This document shows, one piece after another, positions 25,269-34,551 of a stretch of DNA of 64,000 nucleotides. The stretch is from Mycolicibacterium rutilum (GTDB lineage Bacteria; Actinomycetota; Actinomycetes; Mycobacteriales; Mycobacteriaceae): positions 5,022,001-5,086,000 of the forward strand of contig NZ_LT629971.1 in the NCBI RefSeq assembly GCF_900108565.1, written 5' to 3'. A model generated the notes under the pieces. That model searched no databases. It saw only the letters and a program-made list of their open reading frames with translations, and had not been told where the DNA came from. Positions within the stretch are counted from its first letter, which is position 1, and each line of letters begins with the position of its first letter. A program made the translations under genes and the position numbers.

Positions 25269-26846
25269 GTGGTCGCCGCTCCCCCCGCTCCCCGTCCCGC
25301 GGCACCGCCTCCGCGGTCGGAGCGGACGGCCCGGCCGGGCCCGCTGGTCTCGGTGACGGTCGGGATTTTGGTCGCCGCGACCTGCATTCCGCTCGGTTAC
25401 GTGGCGTGGGCGGCGGTATCGGTCGGATGGGCCCGCGCGTACGAACTGATCGTGCGCCCGCGTGTCGGCGAACTGCTCGTCAACACCCTGGCACTCGTCG
25501 TCATCACGGTGCCGCTGTGCGTGGTTCTCGGCGTCGCGGTGGCCTGGCTGGTGGAGCGCACCGACCTGCCGGGCCGCGCAGTGTGGCGGCCGCTGTTCGT
25601 TGCGCCGCTGGCGGTCCCGGCGTTCGTCAACAGCTACGCCTGGATCGGGGTGCTGCCCTCGCTGCACGGGCTGTGGGCGGGCGTGCTCGTCACCACGCTG
25701 TCTTACTTTCCGTTCATGTACCTGCCCGTCGCGGCCACGATGCGCCGGCTGGACCCTGCCGTCGAGGAGTCGGCGCGCACGCTGGGGTCCGGCTCGGCCG
25801 CGGTGTTCTTCCGCGTCGTGCTCCCGCAGCTGCGCTTGGCGATCCTGGGCGGCGCACTGCTGGTCGGCGTGCACCTGCTCGCCGAGTTCGGCGCGTTCGC
25901 GATGCTGCGGTTCGACACCTTCACCGTCGCGATCTTCCAGCAGTTCCAGGTGACCTTCGACGGGGCCGCGGGCAGCATGCTGGCCGGGGTCCTCGTCGTG
26001 CTGTGCCTGGCCCTGCTGATCGGTGAGGCGGCCGCCCGCGGCAGTGCCCGCTTCGCCAGGATCGGTGCGGGCGCACCCCGCGCGGTCACTCCGATTCATC
26101 TGCGGGCGAGCCGCTTTCCGGCGGTGGCCGCGCTGACCGCCCTGGCCGTGCTGGCCATCGGCGTTCCGGTCGGCACCATCATGCGGTGGCTGTGGCGCGG
26201 CGGCGCGCAGGTTTGGCTGGTCGACGAGATCCTCACCGCGCTCGGCCAGACCATCGGCCTGGCCACCGCGGCCGCGGTGCTGACAACGGTGCTGGCGTTC
26301 CCCGTAGCATGGGTCGCCGTGCGCTCCAGCGGTTTTCTGGCCCGCGCCGTGGAGGGCGCCAACTACGTCACCAGCTCGCTGCCCGGCATCGTCACCGCGC
26401 TGGCGCTGGTGACCGTCACCATCCACTTCGCTCGGCCGCTCTACCAGAGCGTGCCGCTGATCGTCTTCGCCTACGTGCTGCTGTTCATGCCGCGCGCGCT
26501 GGTCAACGTCCGCGCCGGGCTCGCCCAGGTACCGGCCGGGCTCGAGGAGGCGTCGCGCTCGCTGGGCCGCTCACCGACGGCCACGTTCCTGCGGGTGACG
26601 CTGCGGCTCACCGCGCCCGCCGCGGCGGCCGGCGCCTCGCTCGTGTTCGTCGCGGTCGCAACCGAATTGACCGCGACCCTGCTGCTGGCCCCGACCGGCA
26701 CCCGCACGCTGTCGATGCTGTTCTGGTCGTACTCGAGCGAACTGGACTACGCGGCCGCGGCACCGTATGCACTGGTGCTGGTGCTGCTGGCCATCCCGGT
26801 CACGCTGCTGCTGTACCGACAGTCGACGAAGGCGGCGGCGCTGTGA
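25269..26846 (+). CDS. Ferric-ion ABC transporter permease (FbpB-like, fused two-domain)
   Basis: The 525-residue permease carries two tandem six-helix BPD_transp domains, usual for FbpB/SfuB proteins. The two cytoplasmic coupling loops are visible as EESARTLGSGSAAVFFRVVL (about residue 165) and EEASRSLGRSPTATFLRVTL (about residue 428). The GTG start directly abuts the TAG of the binding-protein gene, so the genes are co-translated. The first 25 residues are proline-rich and cytoplasmic. It would move free Fe(III) delivered by the lipoprotein across the inner membrane. Confidence 0.92.
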   Translation: MVAAPPAPRPAAPPPRSERTARPGPLVSVTVGILVAATCIPLGYVAWAAVSVGWARAYELIVRPRVGELLVNTLALVVITVPLCVVLGVAVAWLVERTDLPGRAVWRPLFVAPLAVPAFVNSYAWIGVLPSLHGLWAGVLVTTLSYFPFMYLPVAATMRRLDPAVEESARTLGSGSAAVFFRVVLPQLRLAILGGALLVGVHLLAEFGAFAMLRFDTFTVAIFQQFQVTFDGAAGSMLAGVLVVLCLALLIGEAAARGSARFARIGAGAPRAVTPIHLRASRFPAVAALTALAVLAIGVPVGTIMRWLWRGGAQVWLVDEILTALGQTIGLATAAAVLTTVLAFPVAWVAVRSSGFLARAVEGANYVTSSLPGIVTALALVTVTIHFARPLYQSVPLIVFAYVLLFMPRALVNVRAGLAQVPAGLEEASRSLGRSPTATFLRVTLRLTAPAAAAGASLVFVAVATELTATLLLAPTGTRTLSMLFWSYSSELDYAAAAPYALVLVLLAIPVTLLLYRQSTKAAAL

Positions 26847-27892
26847 GCATCCTGCAGACCCGACAACTGGCCAAGGCCTTCAACGGCCACACCGTGCTCG
26901 ACCACATCGACCTCGACCTGCCCCCCGGCACCATCACCGCGGTGGTGGGCGCATCGGGCTGCGGCAAGACCACACTGTTGCGGTTGATCGCCGGCTTCGA
27001 AACCCCCGACGCCGGAACGGTGACGATCGCCGGGCGGCAGGTGGCCGGTCCCACCGGCTCGGTGGCCCCGCACCGGCGCGCGGTCGGCTACGTCGCCCAG
27101 GACGGCGCGCTGTTCCCCCACCTGACCGTCGGGCAGAACATCGCCTACGGACTGCCCGGCTCGGCGCGACGCGCCGAGGTCCGGGCCCGCGTCGCCGAAC
27201 TGCTCGAGACCGTCTCACTGGATCCCTCCTACGCCGCGCGCCGCCCGCACCAGTTGTCCGGCGGCCAGCAGCAGCGGGTGGCATTGGCCCGGGCGCTGGC
27301 GCGCAAGCCGGTCGTGATGCTGCTCGACGAACCGTTCAGCGCCCTCGACACCGGGTTGCGCGCGTCGACCCGAAAAGCGGTGGCACGCCTGCTGATCGAG
27401 GCCGAGGTGACGACGCTGCTGGTCACCCACGACCAGGAGGAGGCGCTGTCGATCGCCGATCAGGTGGCGGTCATGCGCGACGGACGCTTCACCCAGGTCG
27501 GCCCGCCGCAGCAGGTGTACCGCCGCCCCAGCGACCACTTCACCGCGGCGTTCCTCGGTGACTGTATTTCGCTGCCCTGCACGGTCGACGGCGACACCGC
27601 CGAGTGCGCGTTGGGCCGGATCCCCGTGGCCGACGGCTCCGGGCTGTCCGGCCCGGCGACGCTGCTGCTGCGTCCCGAACAACTCGTGGCGACCGTGGTC
27701 ACCGACACCGAGCGTCACGACGGCATCGCCACGGTGCTGGCCGTCGAATTCCTCGGCCACGACGTGTTGCTCACCGTCGACCCCGGCGGCGACACCGGCC
27801 CGATCATCGTGCGCCAGCACAGCCTCAACCCGCCCCCCGTCGACGCCAAGGTGCACATCGACGTGGCGGGCAGCGGGGTCGCGTTGCCATGA
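26843..27892 (+). CDS. Ferric-ion ABC transporter ATP-binding protein (FbpC-like)
   Basis: The 349-residue ATPase has Walker A GASGCGKTT (about residues 34-42), a Q-loop in GYVAQDGALFPHLTV, the signature LSGGQQQR, Walker B VVMLLDEPFSALD and the H-loop TLLVTHDQEEA. A C-terminal TOBE-like domain of about 100 residues follows (LLRPEQLVATVV). The GTG start overlaps the permease stop (GTGA), and its stop overlaps the next gene (ATGA). It powers the ferric-ion importer. Confidence 0.93.
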   Translation: MSILQTRQLAKAFNGHTVLDHIDLDLPPGTITAVVGASGCGKTTLLRLIAGFETPDAGTVTIAGRQVAGPTGSVAPHRRAVGYVAQDGALFPHLTVGQNIAYGLPGSARRAEVRARVAELLETVSLDPSYAARRPHQLSGGQQQRVALARALARKPVVMLLDEPFSALDTGLRASTRKAVARLLIEAEVTTLLVTHDQEEALSIADQVAVMRDGRFTQVGPPQQVYRRPSDHFTAAFLGDCISLPCTVDGDTAECALGRIPVADGSGLSGPATLLLRPEQLVATVVTDTERHDGIATVLAVEFLGHDVLLTVDPGGDTGPIIVRQHSLNPPPVDAKVHIDVAGSGVALP

Positions 27893-30372
27893 GCCGGTTG
27901 GTCGAGCATCTCCGCACCTACGGGGAAAACGTTGCGATCCACACCGACTCGCAGCAGCTGTGCTACCGCGACCTCGCCGACCGCGTCGAGGCCGCGGCCT
28001 CGTCGCTGGGCCGCGACCGCCGCCTGGTGCTGTTGGAGACCCGCAACGACATCGCCACCCTGGTGCACTATCTCGGCGCCCTCGCCGGCCGCCACGTCGT
28101 GCTGCCGGTACCGGCCGGGCGCGACCACACCGCGGTGCTGCAGACCTACGATCCCGACGTCGTCGTCAGCGACGGCGACGTCCAGCACCGCCGCACGAGC
28201 GCCGGTCACCGACTGCACGACGACCTGGCGATGCTGCTGTCCACCTCGGGCAGCACCGGTTCGCCAAAGCTGGTGCGGCTGTCCCCCACGAACCTGATCT
28301 CGAACGCCCAGGCCATCGCCGACTACCTCCACATCGACGAAACCGACATCGCGGCAACGACACTGCCGATGTCGTACTGCTACGGGCTCTCGGTCATCAA
28401 CAGCCACCTCGCCCGCGGCGCCGGGTTGATCCTGACCGACCGCTCGGTCACCGACGAGCGGTTCTGGGAGACGTTCCGCCGTCACCGCGGCACCTCCTTC
28501 GCCGGTGTGCCCTACACCTTCGAACTGCTCGAGCGGATCTCGTTCGACACGATGGACCTCCCCGACCTGCGTTATGTCACCCAGGCGGGCGGACGGATGC
28601 CCCCCGAGCGCGTGCACCGGTTCGCCGAGCACGCCCAGACCGGCGGGTGGCAACTGTTCGTCATGTACGGCGCCACCGAGGCGACCGCCCGGATGGCTTA
28701 TCTGGCACCGGAATTGGCGCTGTCACGGCCGGACGCGATCGGCACTCCCATACCCGGCGGCTCGTTCAGCGTCGAAGCCCCGGACGGCGACACCATCGGC
28801 GAACTGGTGTACCACGGGCCGAACGTGATGCTGGGATACGCCCGCGGACCCGCCGACCTCGCGCTCGGCAAGACCGTCGACGCTTTGCACACCGGGGACC
28901 TGGCCCGCCGCGCCCCGGATGGTCTCTACGAAATCGTCGGTCGCACCAGCAGATTCGTCAAGATGTACGGGCTGCGCATCGACCTGCAGCGCGTCGAGTC
29001 GGCGCTGAGCGCCGCCGGCATCAGCGCGTTCTGCGCCGATGATGACGACCGCCTGATCGTGGCCGCCAGGACCGGCCGGGACGCCGGCGTCGTGCAGCGG
29101 ATCGCAGCCGAGGCCGCGGGCGTGCCGGCATCCGCGGTGCGGGCCGTCATCGTCGACGAGCTGCCGCTGCTGCCGTCGGGCAAGCCGGACTACCCCGCGG
29201 TGCGCGAGCTCGCCCAGGAGCACGGCCTGCCGTCGGCGGGCACGCTGCGTGAATTGTTCGCCGACGTGCTCCAACTCGACCCGGCCGATGTGGACCCCGA
29301 CGCGAGCTTCGTCGACCTCGGCGGTAACTCGCTGACCTACGTGGCGATGTCGGTGCGACTGGAGCGGGCGATCGGTCAGCTGCCCGCCGACTGGCAGCAG
29401 CGGCCGTTGCAGGAACTGGAGGCGGTGGCCACACCCGCGCGACGGCGGCGGTTCTGGGCCGCGACGGTGGAAACCAGTGTGGCGCTTCGCGCGGCGGCGA
29501 TCGTGTTGATCGTCGGCTCGCACGCCGAACTGTTCGAACTGTGGGGCGGCGCGCACCTGCTGCTCGGCATCGCCGGCTACAACTTCGGACGGTTCTGCCT
29601 GACGCCGCTGCCCCGCGCCAAACGGGTCCGCCATCTGCGCAACACCATCGGCTGGATCGCGGTCCCGTCGATCCTGTGGGTGGCGCTGGCGCTGCTGCTG
29701 ACCGACGACTACACCTGGACGAACCTGTTGTTGGGCAACAAGATCCTCGGCCCGCACGACAGCATGACCGCGGGCCGGCTGTGGTTCGTCGAGGTGCTGG
29801 TGTGGACGCTGGTCGCGCTGGCCGTGCTGTTCTGGCTGCCCGCGATGGACCGCGCCGAGCGGCGACGTCCGTTCGCCGTCGCCATGGCGTTCCTGGCCGT
29901 CGGTCTGGCGTTGCGCTACGACGCGCTGGGCCTCGAGCTCGGCCGCGACGCGTGGTTCACCATGCTGGCGTTCTGGTTCTTCGCGATCGGCTGGGCGGCG
30001 GCCAAGGCCACCACGGCGCTGCAGCGGGTGCTGCTGACGGTGGTGCTGGCGGTTGCGCTGCAGGGCTACTTCGACAGCCTCACCCGTGAACTGCTCGTGC
30101 TGGTGGGGCTGGCGCTGGTGATCTGGCTGCCGACGCTGCGCTGCCCGGCGGCGCTGACCGCGGCGGCCGGTGTGCTGGCCGAGGCGTCGCTGTACACCTA
30201 TCTCGTGCACTACCAGGTGTACGCGCTGTTCCCCGGCGACCCGCTGATCGGGGTGCTCGCCTCGCTGGCCGTCGGCATCCTGATCACCCAACTGGTGACC
30301 ATGGCCCGGCATCGGCTCCGGGCGCGCCGCGGCGCGGTCAGGGCGGCGAAACTCACTCCCGCTCGGCGATAA
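27889..30372 (+). CDS. Adenylation-carrier protein-membrane acyltransferase fusion
   Basis: This 827-residue protein has three parts. Residues about 1-440 are an AMP-forming adenylation domain: STSGSTGSPK, MYGATEAT, GELVYHGPNVMLGY, LHTGDLARR and the catalytic-lysine loop LLPSGKPDYPAV. Residues about 450-520 are a carrier-protein domain with the phosphopantetheine serine in DLGGNSLTYV. Residues about 525-815 form a ten-helix acyltransferase-3-like membrane domain (IVGSHAELFELWGG, GIAGYNFGRF, RLWFVEVLVW). The layout resembles the D-alanylation logic DltA-DltC-DltB in one chain. It overlaps the fbpC-like stop by ATGA, so it belongs to the IdeR-box operon. The activated substrate and the acceptor are unknown. 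Confidence 0.85.
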   Translation: MSRLVEHLRTYGENVAIHTDSQQLCYRDLADRVEAAASSLGRDRRLVLLETRNDIATLVHYLGALAGRHVVLPVPAGRDHTAVLQTYDPDVVVSDGDVQHRRTSAGHRLHDDLAMLLSTSGSTGSPKLVRLSPTNLISNAQAIADYLHIDETDIAATTLPMSYCYGLSVINSHLARGAGLILTDRSVTDERFWETFRRHRGTSFAGVPYTFELLERISFDTMDLPDLRYVTQAGGRMPPERVHRFAEHAQTGGWQLFVMYGATEATARMAYLAPELALSRPDAIGTPIPGGSFSVEAPDGDTIGELVYHGPNVMLGYARGPADLALGKTVDALHTGDLARRAPDGLYEIVGRTSRFVKMYGLRIDLQRVESALSAAGISAFCADDDDRLIVAARTGRDAGVVQRIAAEAAGVPASAVRAVIVDELPLLPSGKPDYPAVRELAQEHGLPSAGTLRELFADVLQLDPADVDPDASFVDLGGNSLTYVAMSVRLERAIGQLPADWQQRPLQELEAVATPARRRRFWAATVETSVALRAAAIVLIVGSHAELFELWGGAHLLLGIAGYNFGRFCLTPLPRAKRVRHLRNTIGWIAVPSILWVALALLLTDDYTWTNLLLGNKILGPHDSMTAGRLWFVEVLVWTLVALAVLFWLPAMDRAERRRPFAVAMAFLAVGLALRYDALGLELGRDAWFTMLAFWFFAIGWAAAKATTALQRVLLTVVLAVALQGYFDSLTRELLVLVGLALVIWLPTLRCPAALTAAAGVLAEASLYTYLVHYQVYALFPGDPLIGVLASLAVGILITQLVTMARHRLRARRGAVRAAKLTPARR

Positions 30373-31159
30373 GGCCTTCCTGCGCCACCGTCGCCGCGAT
30401 GACGCCGTCGGAGCGGATCAGCGCGCCGGTCACGACTCCCCGCCCGCGGGCAGCCGCGGGCGACGTGGTCTCCAACAGGTTCCACTCGTCGGCGCGCACG
30501 GGGTGGTGAAACCAGATCGACGAATCGGTGGTACCGCTGCGGTGTGTCCGCGCCTGCATCGAGTGCCCGTGCACCTGCAGCGCCGGGTCGATCATGTACA
30601 CGTCGCAGACGTACACCGCCACCAGCGTGTGCACCAACGGATCGTCGGGAAGCGTGATCGTGGCGCGCCACCACAGCCGGCGCACGAACTCGCCCGACGA
30701 GGTGTCGTCGGCGATGCGGATGTCGAGCTCCGCCAACGGCATCGACGGCGCCGGGCCGGCGGGCCCGGTCTGCGGCACCGACTCCGGCAGCGACTCCGGC
30801 GGCATCGTCCGCTGCCCGTGCTGCGGGCCGGGCAAGGGCACCGCGAACGACACCGTCGCCGCGGTCAGCAGCCGGTCCTGCTGGCGGGACTCGACGCGCC
30901 GAGCGGAGGAGGTGCGGCCGTCGAAAACCCGGGTGACGGCGTAGTCGACGTCGTCGCCGGCCTCACCCCCGCGCAGGAACTGCAGGTGCATGTTGGTGGG
31001 CAACCGGTCCGCGTCGACGCTGCGGCACGCCGCGGCCAGGCTCTGCGCCATGAACTGCCCGCCGTAGGCCCGCTTGCCCGCCGGCCCGCTGGCCGGCCCG
31101 ATCCAGTGGTCGGCGTCGACGCCGGGGCGCACGTCGAGCAGGGTGAGCAGCGCGCTCAT
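30353..31159 (-). CDS. Acyl-CoA thioesterase II (TesB-like double hotdog)
   Basis: The 268-residue protein is a TesB-type acyl-CoA thioesterase made of two hotdog folds. AYGGQFMAQSLAAACRSV in the first half and HSMQARTHRSGTTDSSIWFHHPVRADEWNLLE in the second are characteristic. The expected Asp/Ser-Thr/Gln network is present. Its last 20 bases overlap the convergent fusion gene. The ATG overlaps the stop of the CoA-transferase gene, so the two are coupled and may handle the same acyl-CoA. Confidence 0.88.
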   Translation of the reverse strand: MSALLTLLDVRPGVDADHWIGPASGPAGKRAYGGQFMAQSLAAACRSVDADRLPTNMHLQFLRGGEAGDDVDYAVTRVFDGRTSSARRVESRQQDRLLTAATVSFAVPLPGPQHGQRTMPPESLPESVPQTGPAGPAPSMPLAELDIRIADDTSSGEFVRRLWWRATITLPDDPLVHTLVAVYVCDVYMIDPALQVHGHSMQARTHRSGTTDSSIWFHHPVRADEWNLLETTSPAAARGRGVVTGALIRSDGVIAATVAQEGLIAERE

Positions 31160-32376
31160 CCGGCCCGTCCGGTGGCCACCGTGCCCGACTGCACCAACCG
31201 GTCGACCTGTTCGCCGGACAACCCCAGCCAGTCGCTCAGCACGCCGGCGGTGTCATCGCCCAGGGCGGGGGCGGCGACGGCGCGCGGGTACGCCCCGTCG
31301 AACGCGATCGGCAGCCCCGGTGCGAGATACGACCCGATGCGCGGTTGATCCAGCGCGCTGAACAACGGGTTGTCGGTCACCTTCGGGGCGCTCGCCGTCT
31401 CGGTGAAGGTGCGGTAGCGCTCCCACAGCACCGAGGTGGTGGCCAGCGCCGCGGCGATCTCGTCTGCGGTGTGGGTGGCGAACCACTCGCCGAACAGACC
31501 CGACAACGCCTCGCGGTGCTCGTACCGCTGGCCTTCGTCGGTGAAATCCGCGCCGAGTGTGTCGGCCAGCGCGGCAACGGCTTTCGCCGTGCCGGTCAGT
31601 TCGGCGAGGTCACCGAAATGCCTGCCGGTCAGGGCGACCACCATGAACGAGACCCCGTCGCTGCTGACGAAGTCCTGGCCGTACTGCCCGTATACCGAGT
31701 TGCCGATGCGTTCGCGGGCGGTGCCGTTGATCATCACCTCGGTGAAGAAGCCGAGGTTGCCGGCGGTGGCCAGCGCCACGTTCTCCAACGGGATGCTGAT
31801 CCGTTGGCCCTCGCCCGTCGCGTCCCGGTGCCGCAGCGCGGTGACCACCGCCAGCGCGGTGTAGATTCCGCAGGCCACGTCCCAGGCGGGCAGCACGTGG
31901 TTGACCGGCGTGGCGAGTTCGGCGGGTCCGGTGACCATCGGGAAGCCGACGCCCGCGTTGACCGTGTAGTCGACCCCGGTGCCGCCGTCGGCGCGCCCGG
32001 ACACCTCGACATGGATCAGGTCGGGGCGCATCTCACGCAACGTGTCATACGAATGCCATTGCCGTCCAGCCACATTGGTGATCAATACGCCGCTGGCGGC
32101 GATCAGCCGCTGGACGAGTTCCTGCCCCTCCGGCGAGCGCATGTCGGCGGCCGTGGAGCGCTTGCCCTTGTTCAGGCCGGCCCAGTAGATGCTGTCGCCA
32201 CCGTCGGTGACCGGCCAGCGCCGGTAGTCGGCGGCCCCGCCGATCGGATCGACGCGCGTGACCTCGGCTCCGAGCTGGGTCAGGGTCATGCCGGCGAGCG
32301 GCACGGCGACGAAGCTGGAGATCTCGACGATGCGCACACCGGCCAGCGGGCGGGCGAGGTGGGGTGTCTCGGTCAT
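31156..32376 (-). CDS. Family III CoA transferase (CaiB/BaiF)
   Basis: The 406-residue protein belongs to the class III CoA-transferase family. PLAGVRIVEISSFVAVPLAGMTLTQLGAEVTRVDP is the N-terminal signature; GLNKGKRSTAADMRSPEGQEL contains the substrate-binding basic loop. HVEVSGRADGG replaces the usual SGFG region and is followed by DYTVNAGVGF, where the catalytic Asp normally lies. It may move CoA between carboxylic acids or act as a racemase-like homologue. It is coupled by ATGA to the thioesterase gene. Confidence 0.87.
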   Translation of the reverse strand: MTETPHLARPLAGVRIVEISSFVAVPLAGMTLTQLGAEVTRVDPIGGAADYRRWPVTDGGDSIYWAGLNKGKRSTAADMRSPEGQELVQRLIAASGVLITNVAGRQWHSYDTLREMRPDLIHVEVSGRADGGTGVDYTVNAGVGFPMVTGPAELATPVNHVLPAWDVACGIYTALAVVTALRHRDATGEGQRISIPLENVALATAGNLGFFTEVMINGTARERIGNSVYGQYGQDFVSSDGVSFMVVALTGRHFGDLAELTGTAKAVAALADTLGADFTDEGQRYEHREALSGLFGEWFATHTADEIAAALATTSVLWERYRTFTETASAPKVTDNPLFSALDQPRIGSYLAPGLPIAFDGAYPRAVAAPALGDDTAGVLSDWLGLSGEQVDRLVQSGTVATGRAG

Positions 32377-32407
32377 CGGGCACAGTGTAAGCAGCGGCGT
32401 CGCGCGC

Positions 32408-33073
32408 TCAGCCCTCGGTGATCACGGCGGTGCCGTCACGGCCCGACAGGAGAAGGCCGCCGTCGCCGTCGATGATCACGGCGCGCAGCGACCGCCATGC
32501 CGGCGTGGCACCGTCGTAGATCTCGCCCTTGATCTCCTCGACGAGGATCGACCGGCCTGCGGCGTCGACCCAGCTGTAGGTCCAGCGCGTCTCGGTCTCG
32601 CCCTGGCCGAGGTCCGCGCTCGAGTACCGGAGTTCAACGCCGTCGGGCTTGCTGATGCCCAGCACCGCCAGCACCGCGTCCGGGTCCGAGCCGGGCAGCT
32701 CGACGAGCCGGGTGGTCTCGGGCCGCACACGGTAGTCCGCGCCGTCGGCGAAGCGCACCAGTCGCCAGCCGTCGTCCACACCGCGGAACACGATCCGCTC
32801 CCCGCTCGGTGCCAGCTCGGCGACCATCACGCTCTCGTCGACGAAAACCGCACGCGCCGAAACGATCTCACCGAGAGCGGCTGCTCGTTGCCGAAGCGCC
32901 TGCAGATCCCAGGGCCGGACGGCGGAGTCGAGGGTGTCGTCGGCCAGCCCGCGCACCGCGCCGCTGATCGCCGCGCGGAGCACGCCCTTGCGGCAGCGGG
33001 GCGGCGGGTCACCGTGGTCGGCCATGGCGCGCAGCGCGTCGAGCACCTCGGGCGCCAGGTCGACGGTTGTCAC
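32408..33073 (-). CDS. Uncharacterised cytoplasmic protein
   Basis: I do not recognise this 221-residue protein. It has no signal peptide or membrane helix. The first 90 residues are helical and polar (VLDALRAMADHGDPPPRCRKG); the rest alternates short beta-like strands with charged turns (DGWRLVRFADGADYRV, ETETRWTYSWVDAAGRSILVEEIKGE). The start overlaps the stop of the HAD-phosphatase gene by ATGA, so the two proteins probably work together. Codon use is like that of its neighbours, which supports it being a real gene. Confidence 0.7.
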   Translation of the reverse strand: MTTVDLAPEVLDALRAMADHGDPPPRCRKGVLRAAISGAVRGLADDTLDSAVRPWDLQALRQRAAALGEIVSARAVFVDESVMVAELAPSGERIVFRGVDDGWRLVRFADGADYRVRPETTRLVELPGSDPDAVLAVLGISKPDGVELRYSSADLGQGETETRWTYSWVDAAGRSILVEEIKGEIYDGATPAWRSLRAVIIDGDGGLLLSGRDGTAVITEG

Positions 33074-33843
33074 ACCAGTTCGATGGCCTCGGCGATGGAC
33101 GGCAGCACCCGGCTGGGCCGGAACGGGTAGCGCTCTACGTCCTCGACGGTGGTCGATCCGGTCAGCACGAGGATCGTCTCGAGGCCGGCCTCGATGCCGG
33201 CCACGACGTCGGTGTCCATCCGGTCACCGACCATGACCGTGCTCTCGGAGTGGGCTTCGATGCGGTTGAGCGCGCTGCGGAACATCATCGGATTGGGCTT
33301 GCCGACGAAGTAGGGCTCGCGGCCGGTGGCCTTGGTGATCATCGCGGCCACCGATCCGGTCGCGGGCAGCGGCCCTTCCGCCGACGGCCCGGTCACATCG
33401 GGATTCGTCGCGATAAACCGCGCGCCGCCGAGGATGAGGCGGATCGCCTTGGTGATCGCCTCGAACGAGTACGTGCGGGTCTCGCCGAGCACGACGAAAT
33501 CGGGGTCGATGTCGGTCATCGTGTAACCCGCCTCGTGCAGCGCGGTGGTCAGGCCGGCCTCGCCGATCACATAGGCCGATCCGCCGGGCAGCTGATCGCC
33601 CAGGAACGCCGCGGTCGCCAGCGCCGACGTCCAGATCGCCTCCTCGGGCACCGACAGGCCGGAGCGGCGCAGCCGAGCCGACAGGTCACGCGGCGTGAAG
33701 ATCGAGTTGTTGGTCAGGACGAGGAAAGGGCGTTCACGCTCGACGAGGCGCTGCAGGAAGTCAGCGGCGCCAGGCAGTGCGTGTTCCTCGCGGACGAGCA
33801 CGCCGTCCATGTCGGTGAGCCAGCACTTCGGTGTGTCGCGCAC
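33070..33843 (-). CDS. HAD-IIA family phosphatase (NagD-like)
   Basis: The 257-residue protein is a haloacid-dehalogenase phosphatase of subfamily IIA. Motif I is TDMDGVLVREEHALPGA with the nucleophile Asp, motif II is FLVLTNNSIFTPRDL, the cap covers the middle, and motif III/IV is GKPNPMMFRSAL plus MVGDRMDTDVVAGIEAGLETILVLTG. These proteins dephosphorylate sugar phosphates, nucleotides or p-nitrophenyl phosphate. It overlaps the following unknown gene by ATGA. Confidence 0.9.
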   Translation of the reverse strand: MRDTPKCWLTDMDGVLVREEHALPGAADFLQRLVERERPFLVLTNNSIFTPRDLSARLRRSGLSVPEEAIWTSALATAAFLGDQLPGGSAYVIGEAGLTTALHEAGYTMTDIDPDFVVLGETRTYSFEAITKAIRLILGGARFIATNPDVTGPSAEGPLPATGSVAAMITKATGREPYFVGKPNPMMFRSALNRIEAHSESTVMVGDRMDTDVVAGIEAGLETILVLTGSTTVEDVERYPFRPSRVLPSIAEAIELV

Positions 33844-33855
33844 CGGACCAGTCTG

Positions 33856-34200
33856 TCAGTTCATCGGCATGTCCGGCATCTCGACGTTGCAACGCGCCCG
33901 GAAATCGGCGGCGGCCTGCCGAACCGCGCGCAGCTCGTCGCGGACCCGGGGGTTCGCGTCCATGTAGGCCTGAATCTCGGCGGTCATCTGATCACGCGGC
34001 TTGCCCTTCAGACCCGTGAAGAACGCGTTCACGTCCGGGTGCGTGAACAGATACGACGACGTGCCCGCCGACACGCCGGCCATCACACCGGCCAGATCGG
34101 CGGCCGTGCAGTTCGGCGGATCGGCCGCTGCGGTGCCCGCGGCGCCGAACAAGGCCGCGCCGGCCACTACTATCGCTCCAATTACTCTGCGCGAGAACAT
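33856..34200 (-). CDS. Secreted haemophore-related protein (second copy)
   Basis: The 114-residue protein has a signal peptide (MFSRRVIGAIVVAGAALFGAAGTAAA) and a helical domain with cysteines in PPNCTAAD and RARCNVEM. YLFTHPDVNAFFTGLKG and DQMTAEIQAYMDANPRVRDELRAVRQ are typical of mycobacterial haemophore-like proteins that bind haem. It is only loosely similar to the protein encoded at 23659-24027. No iron box was found upstream. It precedes the HAD gene by 12 bases on the same strand. Confidence 0.8.
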   Translation of the reverse strand: MFSRRVIGAIVVAGAALFGAAGTAAADPPNCTAADLAGVMAGVSAGTSSYLFTHPDVNAFFTGLKGKPRDQMTAEIQAYMDANPRVRDELRAVRQAAADFRARCNVEMPDMPMN

Positions 34201-34242
34201 ATCTGGACTCCTTGCTTCGATGTGACAGGGGACGCCGAAGAA

Positions 34243-34551
34243 TCACCGGGGACCGATACCGCCACCGCCGGGACGGCCGGGCCTGCCGATGTCGATGCCG
34301 GGTGGCCCGGGGTCGATGATGATGTCGAGTCCCCAGTCGTCGCTGCAGTACCAAGGGTCGGGACAGTAGCCGGGATACGCGGGGCCCGCCTGAGGGGCGT
34401 CTGGCCCACCGCCGCGAACGGTGCCCTGCGCGCACACAGTCGCTGCGCCGGCGCCGGTGCAGTCCGCCGACGCGACGGGGGCGCCCACCGCGCCGACCGG
34501 CACCAGGATGATGGACAGGCCCGCCAACACGCAGCGATGTGACGTTCTCAT
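34243..34551 (-). CDS. Small secreted Gly/Pro-rich protein
   Basis: The 102-residue product begins at ATG 34551, six bases after GGAGG. Its signal peptide ends near GAPVASA. The mature part has four cysteines (DCTGAG, TVCAQG, GYCPDPWYCSDD) and a Gly/Pro-rich C-terminus (IIIDPGPPGIDIGRPGRPGG). Such short secreted proteins are common in mycobacteria, but I assign no function. It precedes the haemophore gene by 42 bases on the same strand and may be co-transcribed with it. Confidence 0.7.
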   Translation of the reverse strand: MRTSHRCVLAGLSIILVPVGAVGAPVASADCTGAGAATVCAQGTVRGGGPDAPQAGPAYPGYCPDPWYCSDDWGLDIIIDPGPPGIDIGRPGRPGGGGIGPR

